Source: a virus
Length of the DNA: 32,051 bases
Strand: one strand, 5' to 3'
Virus record (IMG/VR): IMGVR_UViG_3300021425_000107
Coordinates: 1 to 32,051 of that record
A model generated the notes under the pieces. That model was given only the letters and a program-made list of their open reading frames with translations. It did not search any database and was not told the DNA's origin. The position numbers and the translations under genes were made by a program. Positions 21,917-29,869 of this stretch are shown in pieces. Each line of letters starts with the position of its first letter. The first letter of the stretch is position 1.

Positions 21917-23346
21917 TATGCAAATGCCCTTCCATATGATCCACCACGCCGCTTGGCGTCTACTACAGCAGCCTTAGCGCTGTCTGCTATCTGTGGCATT
22001 AACTGCTTAATTTCAGCACGTACGGTTTGCTGTACGCCTGTGGTGACGTTGATGGTTTGGTTGACCACTACGCCGCCACCACCGCCAAGCTGATTGTTTG
22101 ATATGACTTGAGCGTTACGGCTTGGAACCACAAGCTCTGGGCCACGCTCCCCAACCATGTAAGGCTTACCACCAGAAACAGGGCCGCCCATTGCTCTCTT
22201 GCCGAAAAGGCCCATTATTCCACCAACAATACCAGTTCCCTTTCCAGTTGCAGCATCGAAGCTGCCAACCATTTGCTGCACTACAAGCACTCTATACAAT
22301 TGCCGAATAATGTCAGTAGCCATCGCCCTGAATGCGTCTTCAACTGTTTTAGTCCTGTCAGCTATACCCATCAAAGCATCTTCCATGCTTGTTTTCATAG
22401 TATCTGCTATTGATTGAGTAGCTTTGTGAGCGTCTTTTAATGCTTGGGCAACTTCTTCTGTTGTGGCTGCAGTTCGTGTAAAATAGTCATTTATGTCAAT
22501 GAATTTAATATTATTCATGGCATCTGACATAACTTTCAAGCCAGTATTAGCATTTTCAATTCTTTTACCAGTAAAATGTATCGCGCTATTTAAACTTTGT
22601 ATGAGCACTTCATAATCTTGAACAGCTGTTGTAGGATCATCACCAGGAACAGGAGCTAGAAATCCTGGTGCAGCGCTTCCTGATGTTAAGTCCTTCATTT
22701 GCTGAAAGGCTTTTTGTATCTGTCTAACGCCTTTCTCGACATTTAAATTGAATAAGTGGAAACGCTCTCCCATCACATTAAGCTCTGCAGTAAATGCAGT
22801 GCCTAAAGCTCCAATGCCAGCAACTAAATACTGAAACCCATTGATTATCTTATTCGCACCAAAAATAAGACCATCAACCAATAGACCGAATGCATACTTA
22901 ATGCCATCAAACAAAGGTTGAAGAGGCTTGAGCGAAACCAAAATATCAGAACCAAACTTCTTAAAATCAAATGAGGTCTTTGAGGCTCCTTTACCCATCA
23001 ATGCTATTGCACCAACAGTTGCAACTAAAGCACCTACAATCATTCCTTTTGGTCCAAATATAGATGCAAGTTGTGGTCCTTGCATTGTCATGATGCGAAG
23101 AGCATTTGTGCCCATACTTGCTTGAACTGCAATATCTTGAAATTGCAACGACGCCATACCAAGCGTTCTTGTTAGATTTCTATTGGATTTAGCAATGTTA
23201 GTATTAGCAGCACTGTAACGCGTCATGTTGCTAGTAGCTTGCTTCATGGTCTTATCAACCCTACCAAGCTGCTGCTGCACTTTCTTCATCTCAGGAACAG
23301 CATTCCCGACAGCATTCATCTCAAACGTGAGCTTTTCAACTGCCAT
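21916..23346 (-). CDS. Tape measure protein
   Basis: A 476-aa protein, short for the family. The N-terminal 60 residues are helical (KKVQQQLGRVDKTMKQATSNM). 'LQFQDIAVQASMGTNALRIMTMQGPQL' near residues 68-94, broken by small residues, is the common tape measure motif. A hydrophobic segment follows at about 98-117 (GPKGMIVGALVATVGAIALMG) and another region near 145-185. The C-terminal part has 'GGPVSGGKPYMVGERGPELVVP', typical of tape measures. At roughly 1.5 angstrom per residue a tail near 70 nm is expected. It overlaps the frameshifted chaperone product by 11 nt. Confidence 0.9.
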   Translation of the reverse strand: MAVEKLTFEMNAVGNAVPEMKKVQQQLGRVDKTMKQATSNMTRYSAANTNIAKSNRNLTRTLGMASLQFQDIAVQASMGTNALRIMTMQGPQLASIFGPKGMIVGALVATVGAIALMGKGASKTSFDFKKFGSDILVSLKPLQPLFDGIKYAFGLLVDGLIFGANKIINGFQYLVAGIGALGTAFTAELNVMGERFHLFNLNVEKGVRQIQKAFQQMKDLTSGSAAPGFLAPVPGDDPTTAVQDYEVLIQSLNSAIHFTGKRIENANTGLKVMSDAMNNIKFIDINDYFTRTAATTEEVAQALKDAHKATQSIADTMKTSMEDALMGIADRTKTVEDAFRAMATDIIRQLYRVLVVQQMVGSFDAATGKGTGIVGGIMGLFGKRAMGGPVSGGKPYMVGERGPELVVPSRNAQVISNNQLGGGGGVVVNQTINVTTGVQQTVRAEIKQLMPQIADSAKAAVVDAKRRGGSYGRAFA

Positions 23347-23829
23347 TTTTTTCGCGCTCCTGCTTTATATTAAAGTATGCGATCCATTCATAATACTCTG
23401 AAAGGCTTATTTCTTCAACCTCTGAAATAGTCTTGTGTAAGTGTTCAGCGAGATTGATCAGACTATATCTAAATGGATCGCTTCTTAGTTTTTTTCATGT
23501 TCCTCTGCAGACATAGTCTCGAATATTGATCCAAAGACCTTAGCGATAACGTTAATTGTTTCTCGCATTAATATAGGCTTGTCTTCCAGAGTGAAGGCAC
23601 TATCACCTTTTTGATCTTGACATTTCTCTATTATCATGTCAACCATGCCAGACATTGTTGGGGTATTCAAAAAGTCCTTATGCTTTCGCTGAACTTTTTC
23701 AATGTCTTTAGCAGATACCTCGTGGAAATAAAGGCGAAGAGGATTATCCTCATCGCCCCATTCGTCCACATCAACAAAGCCTCGCTTTTTTTCTGCACGT
23801 TTGGCCGCAATGCGTTTTGCTAGTGACAT
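23336..23829 (-). CDS. Tail assembly chaperone GT fusion by -1 frameshift
   Basis: After the slippery A AAA AAC (23488-23494), slipping back one base continues into a second frame of about 50 codons that ends with TGA 23336-23338, inside the tape measure start. The added sequence begins LRSDPFRYSLINLAEHL and contains 'SEYYEWIAYFNIKQE', the 'EWxAYF' pattern usual at the end of T-domains. Lambda G and GT are made the same way; GT brings tail tube subunits to the tape measure. The frame has no start codon of its own that is well placed, so frameshifting is the simplest explanation. Confidence 0.85.
23485..23829 (-). CDS. Tail assembly chaperone, gpG-like (unshifted product)
   Basis: The 114-aa unshifted product: basic N-terminus (AKRIAAKRAEKKRG), 'NPLRLYFHEVSAKDIEKVQRKH' near residues 28-49, broken by Glu and Asp, and a helical C-terminal half ending EEHEKN. 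It lies between the tail tube and tape measure genes, the fixed place of chaperone G. It is not part of the virion in lambda. Termination at TAA 23485-23487 directly follows the slippery heptamer. Confidence 0.82.
   Translation of the reverse strand: MSLAKRIAAKRAEKKRGFVDVDEWGDEDNPLRLYFHEVSAKDIEKVQRKHKDFLNTPTMSGMVDMIIEKCQDQKGDSAFTLEDKPILMRETINVIAKVFGSIFETMSAEEHEKN
23488..23494 (-). promoter_or_regulatory. Slippery heptamer A AAA AAC (programmed -1 frameshift)
   Basis: On the coding strand the zero-frame codons GAA AAA AAC TAA contain the heptamer A AAA AAC just before the stop. Slippage to AAA AAA enters the T frame. A short AGCGA/UCGCU pairing downstream could stimulate it but is weak. Confidence 0.85.
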
Positions 23830-23832
23830 ATG

Positions 23833-24222
23833 TTACACCGTTGATGCTGTTAATGCACCTGAGCCTTGAACAGTGATAGATGCTTCAACAAGTCCATCAA
23901 ATGACGATGAGCGTGTAACACCTGTTACAATGGCAGAGCCACTATAATATGTGTCGCCAGCAGTATCACCTTCAGGATAAACATTTAGCGTTACAGATGC
24001 ACCAATAGTTAAAGCTCCCTGACCAGTAGTATCTGTTTCATCCCAGAAAACATCAACTGATCCAGTAAAAGTTGTCAAAGAGGATTTATATGTGCGAGCA
24101 GTGTCGCCCATCGTAGTGTCCTCAAGAGTATCCGCTGTTTCTTCTAAACTGAAAGAACGAATTTCTGCAATTGCGTCAGAACCGACCTTCACAGTTCCTT
24201 CGCTACCCGCGTGAGTTGCCAT
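23833..24222 (-). CDS. Major tail tube protein
   Basis: This 129-aa beta-rich protein starts MATHAGSEGTVKVGSDAIAEI and has 'SFSLEETADTLEDTTMGD', 'FTGSVDVFWDET', 'YYSGSAIVTG' and 'EASITVQGSGAL', the pattern of siphovirus tube proteins (lambda gpV N-domain type, without the extra Ig-like domain). It polymerises into the non-contractile tube around the tape measure. It sits between the terminator-like and chaperone genes, in lambda order. A good ribosome site (AAGGAG) precedes ATG 24222. Confidence 0.85.
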   Translation of the reverse strand: MATHAGSEGTVKVGSDAIAEIRSFSLEETADTLEDTTMGDTARTYKSSLTTFTGSVDVFWDETDTTGQGALTIGASVTLNVYPEGDTAGDTYYSGSAIVTGVTRSSSFDGLVEASITVQGSGALTASTV

Positions 24223-24234
24223 AGTAAAGTCTCC

Positions 24235-24678
24235 TTATCTGGCCGTTTCTACATCATTAATAGCCGTATCATATCGCACATCAAATGTAAGCTTAGCAGA
24301 ACCAATAGGTTGCTCAGCTTCTCCTGAAAAATTAATTTCAGTATTTACTAGCACGGCTGACTTTGCAAGACCATTGACGTTAAAGTCATTGGCTATTGCC
24401 TCCTCGATCTGAACAGCTATTGCGTCCACATCATTATCAAAATTACTTGTCCCTCGTACATATGCATCAACCTCGATAGATACTACACGAGCAGAAGTTT
24501 TCAAACTCACTGTTTGAAGTGCAGATGTTTCTGAACCAGCATATACAACAACTGCAGGCAAGTCTGCTTCAGTCAGAGAATAAACCCTAGTGCCATATAC
24601 GCGATTACTGACCAACGTGACATTAGTGTTAAGCACAGAAACAATGCGCTCTCTTATCTGCTGCCTAACATGAGCCAC
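24235..24678 (-). CDS. Tail terminator (gpU-like)
   Basis: A 147-aa alpha/beta protein: an N-terminal helix 'HVRQQIRERIVSVL', 'RVYGTRVYSLTEADLPAVVVYAG' near residues 27-50, broken by turns, 'SIEVDAYVRG', a helix 'DAIAVQIEEAIAND', and 'AKLTFDVRY' near the end. This order is typical of gpU/minor tail proteins that cap the tube. Position directly before the tube gene fits. Its ATG overlaps the stop of the FII-like gene by one base. Confidence 0.75.
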   Translation of the reverse strand: MAHVRQQIRERIVSVLNTNVTLVSNRVYGTRVYSLTEADLPAVVVYAGSETSALQTVSLKTSARVVSIEVDAYVRGTSNFDNDVDAIAVQIEEAIANDFNVNGLAKSAVLVNTEINFSGEAEQPIGSAKLTFDVRYDTAINDVETAR

Positions 24679-24974
24679 TATGATTTCTCCAACTGAACAA
24701 CAGTTACGCCAGTTCCATCATGTATCCAGGCGCGAACATAATATGTTACAGCATTAACAACCATAGTCTGATTGTAAGCTATGCTCGAAATATCTGTTGT
24801 TCTGCATGTTAAACGTGGCTGCTCTTCATGAACAGAAACATAACCACCTGTATCAACAGGGATAGTCTCGTTGTCAAAGATGCCATTGATCGTACCACCA
24901 TCATAAGTGACCGCAGTGGCAAATTCATCAACGTCGAATATATTTGCTAGATCATCAGCTAGTGGCAGCGCCAT
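24678..24974 (-). CDS. Head-tail joining protein (gpFII-like)
   Basis: A 98-aa beta protein starting MALPLADDLANIFDVDEFATAVTYDGG. 'EEQPRLTCRTTDIS' near residues 49-62 and 'VVNAVTYYVRAWIHDGTGVTVVQLE' at the end, broken by Gly, are the family pattern of FII-like attachment proteins. It provides the joining surface between capsid and tail. It overlaps the preceding 54-aa gene by 20 nt and precedes the U-like gene without an intervening Z gene. Confidence 0.75.
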   Translation of the reverse strand: MALPLADDLANIFDVDEFATAVTYDGGTINGIFDNETIPVDTGGYVSVHEEQPRLTCRTTDISSIAYNQTMVVNAVTYYVRAWIHDGTGVTVVQLEKS

Positions 24975-25119
24975 TATCTTCAGCCTTCTCTTCTACATAG
25001 GGCTTTGCATATCCGCGTTCTATCAACTTCTGAGCAACCTTATCATCCACAGTGTGGCTAGCGTTAGCTTTACCACGTTTCGATCCCCAGGATGCATCTT
25101 TTAATAGCGTAATCTTCAC
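24955..25119 (-). CDS. Small head-completion-like protein (54 aa)
   Basis: The frame starts with GTG 25119, which overlaps the upstream stop as GTGA, and ends with TGA 24955-24957, inside the FII-like gene. It encodes 54 residues beginning MKITLLKDASWGSKRGK and including 'DDKVAQKLIERGYAK', the small 'fold with Ala/Lys loop' pattern also seen in short head-tail region proteins. It has no cysteines and no membrane span. Translation is probably coupled. A role in head-tail linkage follows from position only. Confidence 0.6.
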   Translation of the reverse strand: MKITLLKDASWGSKRGKANASHTVDDKVAQKLIERGYAKPYVEEKAEDNGAATS

Positions 25120-25310
25120 TTTTTGGCTCTCGTTGCTTTAGGCTTTGCAGCCCGATCAGTAGGAGCCTTAACAGGCTTAGGCTCAGGAGCATTATCAATG
25201 CGCCCATATCCCTTTAACGCAGTCGCTTCATCTGCGCCTAACTCAACTATGTCGCCAGCTTTTCTAGCTTGACCAGCAGCGACACAGGATTTCAGGATAA
25301 TATATTTCAT
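25116..25310 (-). CDS. Small head protein with basic tail (64 aa)
   Basis: A 64-aa product starting MKYIILKSCVAAGQARKAGDIVELGADEA. It has a small beta domain ('AGQARKAGDIVELG' with Gly turns, then 'ALKGYGRID') and a Lys/Pro/Ala-rich basic tail (PEPKPVKAPTDRAAKPKATRAKK). ATG 25310 follows AAGGGG; the longer frame to 25361 would run through the hairpin after the capsid gene. Its location fits a decoration or FI-like accessory protein. The family is a common small one downstream of capsid genes, function unknown. Confidence 0.65.
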   Translation of the reverse strand: MKYIILKSCVAAGQARKAGDIVELGADEATALKGYGRIDNAPEPKPVKAPTDRAAKPKATRAKK

Positions 25311-25330
25311 CTTTCGCCCCTTATTGGAAA

Positions 25331-25350
25331 GGAGGGCCAAGTGGCCCTCC
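25331..25350 (-). terminator. Stem-loop after the capsid gene
   Basis: A perfect palindrome, GGAGGGCC / GGCCCTCC with a 4-nt loop, begins 14 nt after the capsid stop. On the minus strand it is followed by TTTCC. It is probably a partial terminator or a 3'-stabilising hairpin that lets capsid mRNA exceed downstream tail mRNA. Confidence 0.6.
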
Positions 25351-25363
25351 CAAGTTAGCACTC

Positions 25364-26608
25364 TTATGCACCGTCATTGTTGAATGCAAAGCTTACTGCG
25401 TGACGTACAGCTACGTCTACAGTTTGCAATGCAACAATCCGTACTGTGCCTGAGCTAGACGCAGTGTATGGATCTACAACAATGTCCAAACCGCCATACA
25501 TGCCGATCAGCAAGTCAGCAAAGTTGCCGAAATACAAATCACCAGCAGTAACTTGGTTTGATACGATTGCATTGTAGCCGTTCATTGATCCATCTGGAGC
25601 AACTACAAACTGGCCTGAACCAGCGTCTTTTGCAGTTGTTTTCAACGCACCGTACATGCTGGCTGGCAGAATGTAAGCCAAGTTGCCTTGCAGAGCGTTG
25701 TCTTCTGCTACCGCAGTTTCCATCGCTACAACTTCAGCAAATGTTGGGTTAGCTGCCGCAAAGTTAGTTGGTGTGTTGATGCCAGATGTGTTCTGAACAC
25801 CAGTTGGCTGACCAGATGAACCTGAACCAGCCAGTGCACCCAGATCAATCGCCAGAGCGATAGAAGCTGTCAGATCATTACGCACCAATGCTTCAACATC
25901 CAAAGATGATTGCTGCATCATAAGGCGTGTAATGTCTGTATGAGCGCCAAGCACTTTCGGCGTCATGGTGACTTGACCAACAGTAGGCTCGCTTTCGCCA
26001 GATGCGCCACCCTCAGATGAAATCCAACCAGCAGATGATGCGGCTGTTTTCTTTGGGATCTTCACGTTGCCTGACAAGCCTGTCAGCATTGTTGCACCGG
26101 CTTGCATGACTGATGAAGCATTCCGCAATACGTCGATGAAATCGCCGCCACGGAAATCGTCAGCAATGATGCCAGCATCGTCAGTTGTATTCATGTCGCG
26201 CACTTTCCAGCTACGCAATACATCTGCTGGGATCATAATACCTTGTGCTTCAACACCCATCGCGTCTGACGCAGCAGCAGCAGCTTCTAATTCAAAAGCA
26301 GCAGCTTTTTGTGCAGAGCGATCAGTTGGGTTTGCATGGGCGCGGATAGCCCGAAGCAATGAGAACTGACGGGCCTCTTTCGGGGCAAGTCCGATTTCAT
26401 TTGGCGTATCCAATGGTGCATTACCGATTACATCTAGCAATTCACCGCGAAATTCTGCGAGTGAGCGGCCTTCTGATACGGCTTTGTCTGCCAAATCACG
26501 CTTGTTGTGCTTTGCAGCCAAGCGATACATTTCAGCAGTATCTTTTGCGGCAGCGCGAGTAGCTTCGGCCTTTACCGCATCGATGTCGATTTTGTTTTCT
26601 TCCGACAT
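25364..26608 (-). CDS. Major capsid protein from a nested internal start
   Basis: ATG 26608 lies in frame within the polyprotein gene and has a strong GAGAGGA 7 nt upstream (26616-26622). It gives a 414-aa protein, the normal length of an HK97-fold capsid protein with delta domain. Residues 1-90 are helical (VKAEATRAAAKDTAEMYRLA and further). The mature part has 'QFSLLRAIRAHAN', 'GGDFIDVLRNASSVMQAGA', 'TRLMMQQSSLDVEALVRNDL' broken by Ser, and ends 'VRHAVSFAFNNDGA'. This would supply free capsid subunits in large excess over the protease fusion. Confidence 0.75.
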   Translation of the reverse strand: MSEENKIDIDAVKAEATRAAAKDTAEMYRLAAKHNKRDLADKAVSEGRSLAEFRGELLDVIGNAPLDTPNEIGLAPKEARQFSLLRAIRAHANPTDRSAQKAAAFELEAAAAASDAMGVEAQGIMIPADVLRSWKVRDMNTTDDAGIIADDFRGGDFIDVLRNASSVMQAGATMLTGLSGNVKIPKKTAASSAGWISSEGGASGESEPTVGQVTMTPKVLGAHTDITRLMMQQSSLDVEALVRNDLTASIALAIDLGALAGSGSSGQPTGVQNTSGINTPTNFAAANPTFAEVVAMETAVAEDNALQGNLAYILPASMYGALKTTAKDAGSGQFVVAPDGSMNGYNAIVSNQVTAGDLYFGNFADLLIGMYGGLDIVVDPYTASSSGTVRIVALQTVDVAVRHAVSFAFNNDGA

Positions 26609-27811
26609 GATAGTTTCCTCTCTAATAAGAGTTTCAGTGATAGGTTGAGCGGGTGGCTTCTCTGCTGCACGGCCTACCCCGACTGTCCTGTCTGCAGGTA
26701 TGCTCACAACTGATACTTCCATTGGAAGCCAAGACTTTACGCGGTAGCTATCCGCATCTTGACGCTCCATATCGTTGACATGATAGCCAACGCTGATGTT
26801 GCTTCTGATACCATCCACAACATCGTCGAAAACCTCTTTGGCAAGTCCATTTCTTCCGAAACGAACAGTCGCTCGCAATCTACGAGCCGATCCATCAAGG
26901 TTCACGTTCTCTACCACACCTATTTGCTGGCGTGGATCATGATCTAACAATAGAGGCATGCGACCTGATTTAGCAAAGCTAAGATCTATACTGCGCTCAT
27001 CGTGATCTAGTATTTCATTACCAAAGCTGCGCTCTACTGGCTCCTCGCTAGATACAGCAATGCGAACAGTGCGAGTATCTTCATCAACAACATTACCATC
27101 AAAAGCAATGCCGCGAGTTTCCATGTTTTCACGGCTCAAGCGCTCATCTTTTTTCTTATATCCACGCTCGTCAGTTTTAGTAAGCGTTGAGAACCTGTGG
27201 CCAGCCATGATACCTGAGCCTTCATAACCCTCTTCACCTTCGCGATATATTTCGATTAATGCAGCTGGATCTTCAGGGTCACCATTTATAGTAAAATCAG
27301 TGTCAGGGACATCAATTGAACCATCACGCTCAATTCTCTCAATCTTACCATAAGCTTCGCCGCCTGAACTATTCCAACTGACAAAATCGCCTACACTTAG
27401 CTCATCTGGTTCGGCTCGAGCCTCATTGTTCATGATTTCTTCCTCTGCGTTTTGAGGCACTGTATCAGATTTTTTAATATCTTGCATAGTACGATCCTCT
27501 TCCTGCAATCTCTCTGCTATTTTACGACTCCATGAGAAGCCAGCATCTCCGCCCCAAAGCGCCCATGCTATTCTTCCATTAGATGGATAACCTTTTTCGC
27601 CTACGCGAAATCCCTCTGCCTTTTTATCGACTTCATGCCGACTAAAAAAACTAAACATACGCTTTACAGTATCTTCTGACAAGTTTCTGCCATTAGAAAT
27701 GTCACGAGCTCTAGCTATGCCAACTTCTGTGCCACCACGACCAAATTCACGCCGCCATGCAAGCCCACGATCTGCCTCCTCAACCATGCCATTAGTCGGT
27801 TTGTACGGCAT
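25364..27811 (-). CDS. Prohead protease-major capsid polyprotein
   Basis: An 815-aa fused head protein. Residues 1-105 form a module with 'RREFGRGGTEVGIARARDIS' and 'RIAWALWGGDAG', often found on phage head proteins. Residues about 137-215 form a small Tudor/SH3-like module (VGDFVSWNSSGGEAYGK). Residues about 230-380 are an S78 protease, with His291 in LLLDHD, Ser340 in RSNISVGY, and 'MEVSVVSIPAD'. Residues 402-815 are a helical delta/scaffold region plus HK97-fold capsid. ATG 27811 has GGAGG 6 nt upstream and overlaps the portal gene by 20 nt. The fusion should target one protease into each prohead. Confidence 0.88.
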   Translation of the reverse strand: MPYKPTNGMVEEADRGLAWRREFGRGGTEVGIARARDISNGRNLSEDTVKRMFSFFSRHEVDKKAEGFRVGEKGYPSNGRIAWALWGGDAGFSWSRKIAERLQEEDRTMQDIKKSDTVPQNAEEEIMNNEARAEPDELSVGDFVSWNSSGGEAYGKIERIERDGSIDVPDTDFTINGDPEDPAALIEIYREGEEGYEGSGIMAGHRFSTLTKTDERGYKKKDERLSRENMETRGIAFDGNVVDEDTRTVRIAVSSEEPVERSFGNEILDHDERSIDLSFAKSGRMPLLLDHDPRQQIGVVENVNLDGSARRLRATVRFGRNGLAKEVFDDVVDGIRSNISVGYHVNDMERQDADSYRVKSWLPMEVSVVSIPADRTVGVGRAAEKPPAQPITETLIREETIMSEENKIDIDAVKAEATRAAAKDTAEMYRLAAKHNKRDLADKAVSEGRSLAEFRGELLDVIGNAPLDTPNEIGLAPKEARQFSLLRAIRAHANPTDRSAQKAAAFELEAAAAASDAMGVEAQGIMIPADVLRSWKVRDMNTTDDAGIIADDFRGGDFIDVLRNASSVMQAGATMLTGLSGNVKIPKKTAASSAGWISSEGGASGESEPTVGQVTMTPKVLGAHTDITRLMMQQSSLDVEALVRNDLTASIALAIDLGALAGSGSSGQPTGVQNTSGINTPTNFAAANPTFAEVVAMETAVAEDNALQGNLAYILPASMYGALKTTAKDAGSGQFVVAPDGSMNGYNAIVSNQVTAGDLYFGNFADLLIGMYGGLDIVVDPYTASSSGTVRIVALQTVDVAVRHAVSFAFNNDGA
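26616..26622 (-). promoter_or_regulatory. Internal Shine-Dalgarno for the nested capsid start
   Basis: GAGAGGA on the coding strand lies 7 nt before ATG 26608 (MSEENK). It is one of the best ribosome sites in the window, placed exactly at the protease-capsid boundary, which chance would not favour. Confidence 0.75.
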
Positions 27812-29279
27812 CATCAACCTCCGCTGGTACTGGCTGCTTCGCGCCAAAGGGTTGATAAGCCATCGATAAGCCAAATTGTTCAGCTAATTCCTTGTCGCGC
27901 TCAATCTGCGCAAATGTATCCTCAGCATCACGACCATATGTAGCTGCGATATCTGAATGGCTCAAAATACCATTATTCAACCCCACAACAGCAGCATTCA
28001 TTTCCTTCAGCGGATCAACCCACTGAAATCCTCTACCGCGCCAAGTAACGTCCTGGCTAAACTTCATAACCTTATTCTCTCCAGAGATAGGAATAAAACC
28101 ATGGTCCATGACATGATCGAGCCAAATACGATAAAATGGATCGAGGAAGTGGTCTATAACAAACCTATGTAAAGTGCGATAAAAATCACGCTCCTCCAAG
28201 GCTCCCTGGCGTATAGATGAATAGCTTGTGCCCTCAAGATCATTAGCAAGTGAGGTATAACTCACACCCAAGCCACCAGCTATGCCACGCAGAACTGCCT
28301 TCTCAAAGTCGGCAAATGCAGATGTTGGATGCGTTGGATCAAATGGCGTAAAGTCAACGCCAGCAGGAAGTTGATGGAACGTGCCAGCTTCGGCGTCATA
28401 TATGGGAACAGATTGCCCCTCATCATCAAACCCGTCAGCAGTAAAGCCATCCCCAGCAGGGCTAGTAAAGAAGCCCATTTTTGCTGCTCCAGTCCTAGCA
28501 GCAATAAGTTCAGCTTCACGGTAACCATGCAGCATCTTCAATGATGCAATAGCAGCAACTGACCAAGGTACACCTCTAGTTTGGTCTGCACGCTCAGGGC
28601 GGTAAATATGCATCATCTCATCAGCAAGAACGCGTGTATATTTACGCTCTGCAGCTGGTGTCATATAGTCATAATCGCCTTTATGATAATTTAGCACATA
28701 ATATGCAATCGGGCGCTTTGTTTTGCTATCAAGCTCAACGCCCATGCGTACCTGATTGCCATTAGCAGCAAGCTCGTTTTTCTCTTCGTCTACTAAATCA
28801 GGTTCAATAAGTTGAAGAGCAATACCATAGCGCAAGTAGTTGCCTTTAACCACCTTTAAGAATACTTCACCATCACGAGCAACACTTGATATTATGTGAT
28901 TGCACAAATCAACCATTGAAAGGCAACCATCTATTGTTGGTCCTCCATAACGGGAAAAATCACGCCAAGCGCCCTCAATTATGTTGTTCCCAGCGCGATC
29001 TAGCGAATTATCTGGGTTTCTGCCCCTAATTTGTAGGTTAAACCCGTTTTCCCCAACAACATTGACCCGCAAAAGCTGCAAATAGCGCCGAAAATACTCG
29101 TTATTGCGCTCTAAATCACGGCTGCGGTTGCGTAAATCACGCAATGCCCAACGTATTTCACTGTCAGCGCTGCGATTTGATGCGTGGAAATCAGCAAAAA
29201 GCCGCCCTTTCGAAGCTGCTTGATAATTGCGACGCTGCGGCTTTTTCTTTGAGCGGCTAAAAAAATCCATTAAGCCCAT
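27792..29279 (-). CDS. Portal protein (lambda gpB-like)
   Basis: The 495-aa product matches the lambda portal family: basic N-terminus (FFSRSKKKPQRRNY), 'WALRDLRNRSRDLERNNEYFRRYLQLLRVNVVGENGF' near residues 43-80, broken by repeats of Arg and Asn, 'SVARDGEVFLKVVKG', 'RPERADQTRGVPW', 'GLGVSYTSLANDLEGTSYSS' and 'GFQWVDPLKEMNA'. It forms the dodecameric channel for DNA and anchors packaging and the connector. It starts at the stop of the gpW-like gene and overlaps the protease-capsid gene. Confidence 0.92.
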   Translation of the reverse strand: MGLMDFFSRSKKKPQRRNYQAASKGRLFADFHASNRSADSEIRWALRDLRNRSRDLERNNEYFRRYLQLLRVNVVGENGFNLQIRGRNPDNSLDRAGNNIIEGAWRDFSRYGGPTIDGCLSMVDLCNHIISSVARDGEVFLKVVKGNYLRYGIALQLIEPDLVDEEKNELAANGNQVRMGVELDSKTKRPIAYYVLNYHKGDYDYMTPAAERKYTRVLADEMMHIYRPERADQTRGVPWSVAAIASLKMLHGYREAELIAARTGAAKMGFFTSPAGDGFTADGFDDEGQSVPIYDAEAGTFHQLPAGVDFTPFDPTHPTSAFADFEKAVLRGIAGGLGVSYTSLANDLEGTSYSSIRQGALEERDFYRTLHRFVIDHFLDPFYRIWLDHVMDHGFIPISGENKVMKFSQDVTWRGRGFQWVDPLKEMNAAVVGLNNGILSHSDIAATYGRDAEDTFAQIERDKELAEQFGLSMAYQPFGAKQPVPAEVDDAVQTD

Positions 29280-29866
29280 CAGCTAAACCTCACTTTAATC
29301 GTATTTGGGCTTGGCTTGCCCCTCTTCACCGCCTCATTTGATTTCTCACGGTTATAGATGCTCATATATTTATCTCTGGCTTCCTCTAACTCAGCAAAAG
29401 TCATCTTCGTTAATGAGCGGCCAGCGATTGAATAACTGCCAACATCACTGTCAGCCTTACCCTTTAATATGGTTTCAATCTTATTAACCATAATCTCAGC
29501 AAATGTACGCGGATCTGTACCATTTACGTCAATATCTTCGTTAAGATCCCAATGACCCTGATCTATAACTATCCGCTCACTATCGCTATTTCTAACTATC
29601 TCTAAGTGCCAATGATGATGACCCGCATCAAAAGCGCTGGAAGCTGTACCCAATATGGTAAATAAGTAATCATCCCCACTAGCAGTTCCAGTTACTTGAA
29701 ACTCGTGACTTCCACCAGCCGCATCCCTTGATATGTAAGTAGCCGTATATGCAGTATTTGGATAATCATCACTTAGGTCTGTGCGCTTCCATTGTACGAA
29801 ATCACCAACCACAAATTCTGCGGGTTCAGTAGTCGGTGCGTTTGCTGCGTCGAATAAATTAGCCAT
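29279..29866 (-). CDS. gpW-like head-tail connector with N-terminal beta domain
   Basis: A 195-aa protein. The last 65 residues (ILKGKADSDVGSYSIAGRS, then LTKMTFAELEEARDKYMSIY) have the gpW pattern: a helix, a beta hairpin with GRS, and a second helix. The first 125 residues form a beta domain with 'FVVGDFVQWKRTDLSDDYP', 'GHHHWHLEIVRNSDSERIVIDQGHW' broken by polar turns, and 'DPRTFAEIMVNKIE'. Such long gpW fusions occur in many phages. Lambda gpW (68 aa) seals the filled head and gives the site for FII. The place between terminase and portal genes is as in lambda. Confidence 0.72.
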   Translation of the reverse strand: MANLFDAANAPTTEPAEFVVGDFVQWKRTDLSDDYPNTAYTATYISRDAAGGSHEFQVTGTASGDDYLFTILGTASSAFDAGHHHWHLEIVRNSDSERIVIDQGHWDLNEDIDVNGTDPRTFAEIMVNKIETILKGKADSDVGSYSIAGRSLTKMTFAELEEARDKYMSIYNREKSNEAVKRGKPSPNTIKVRFS

Positions 29867-29869
29867 CTA

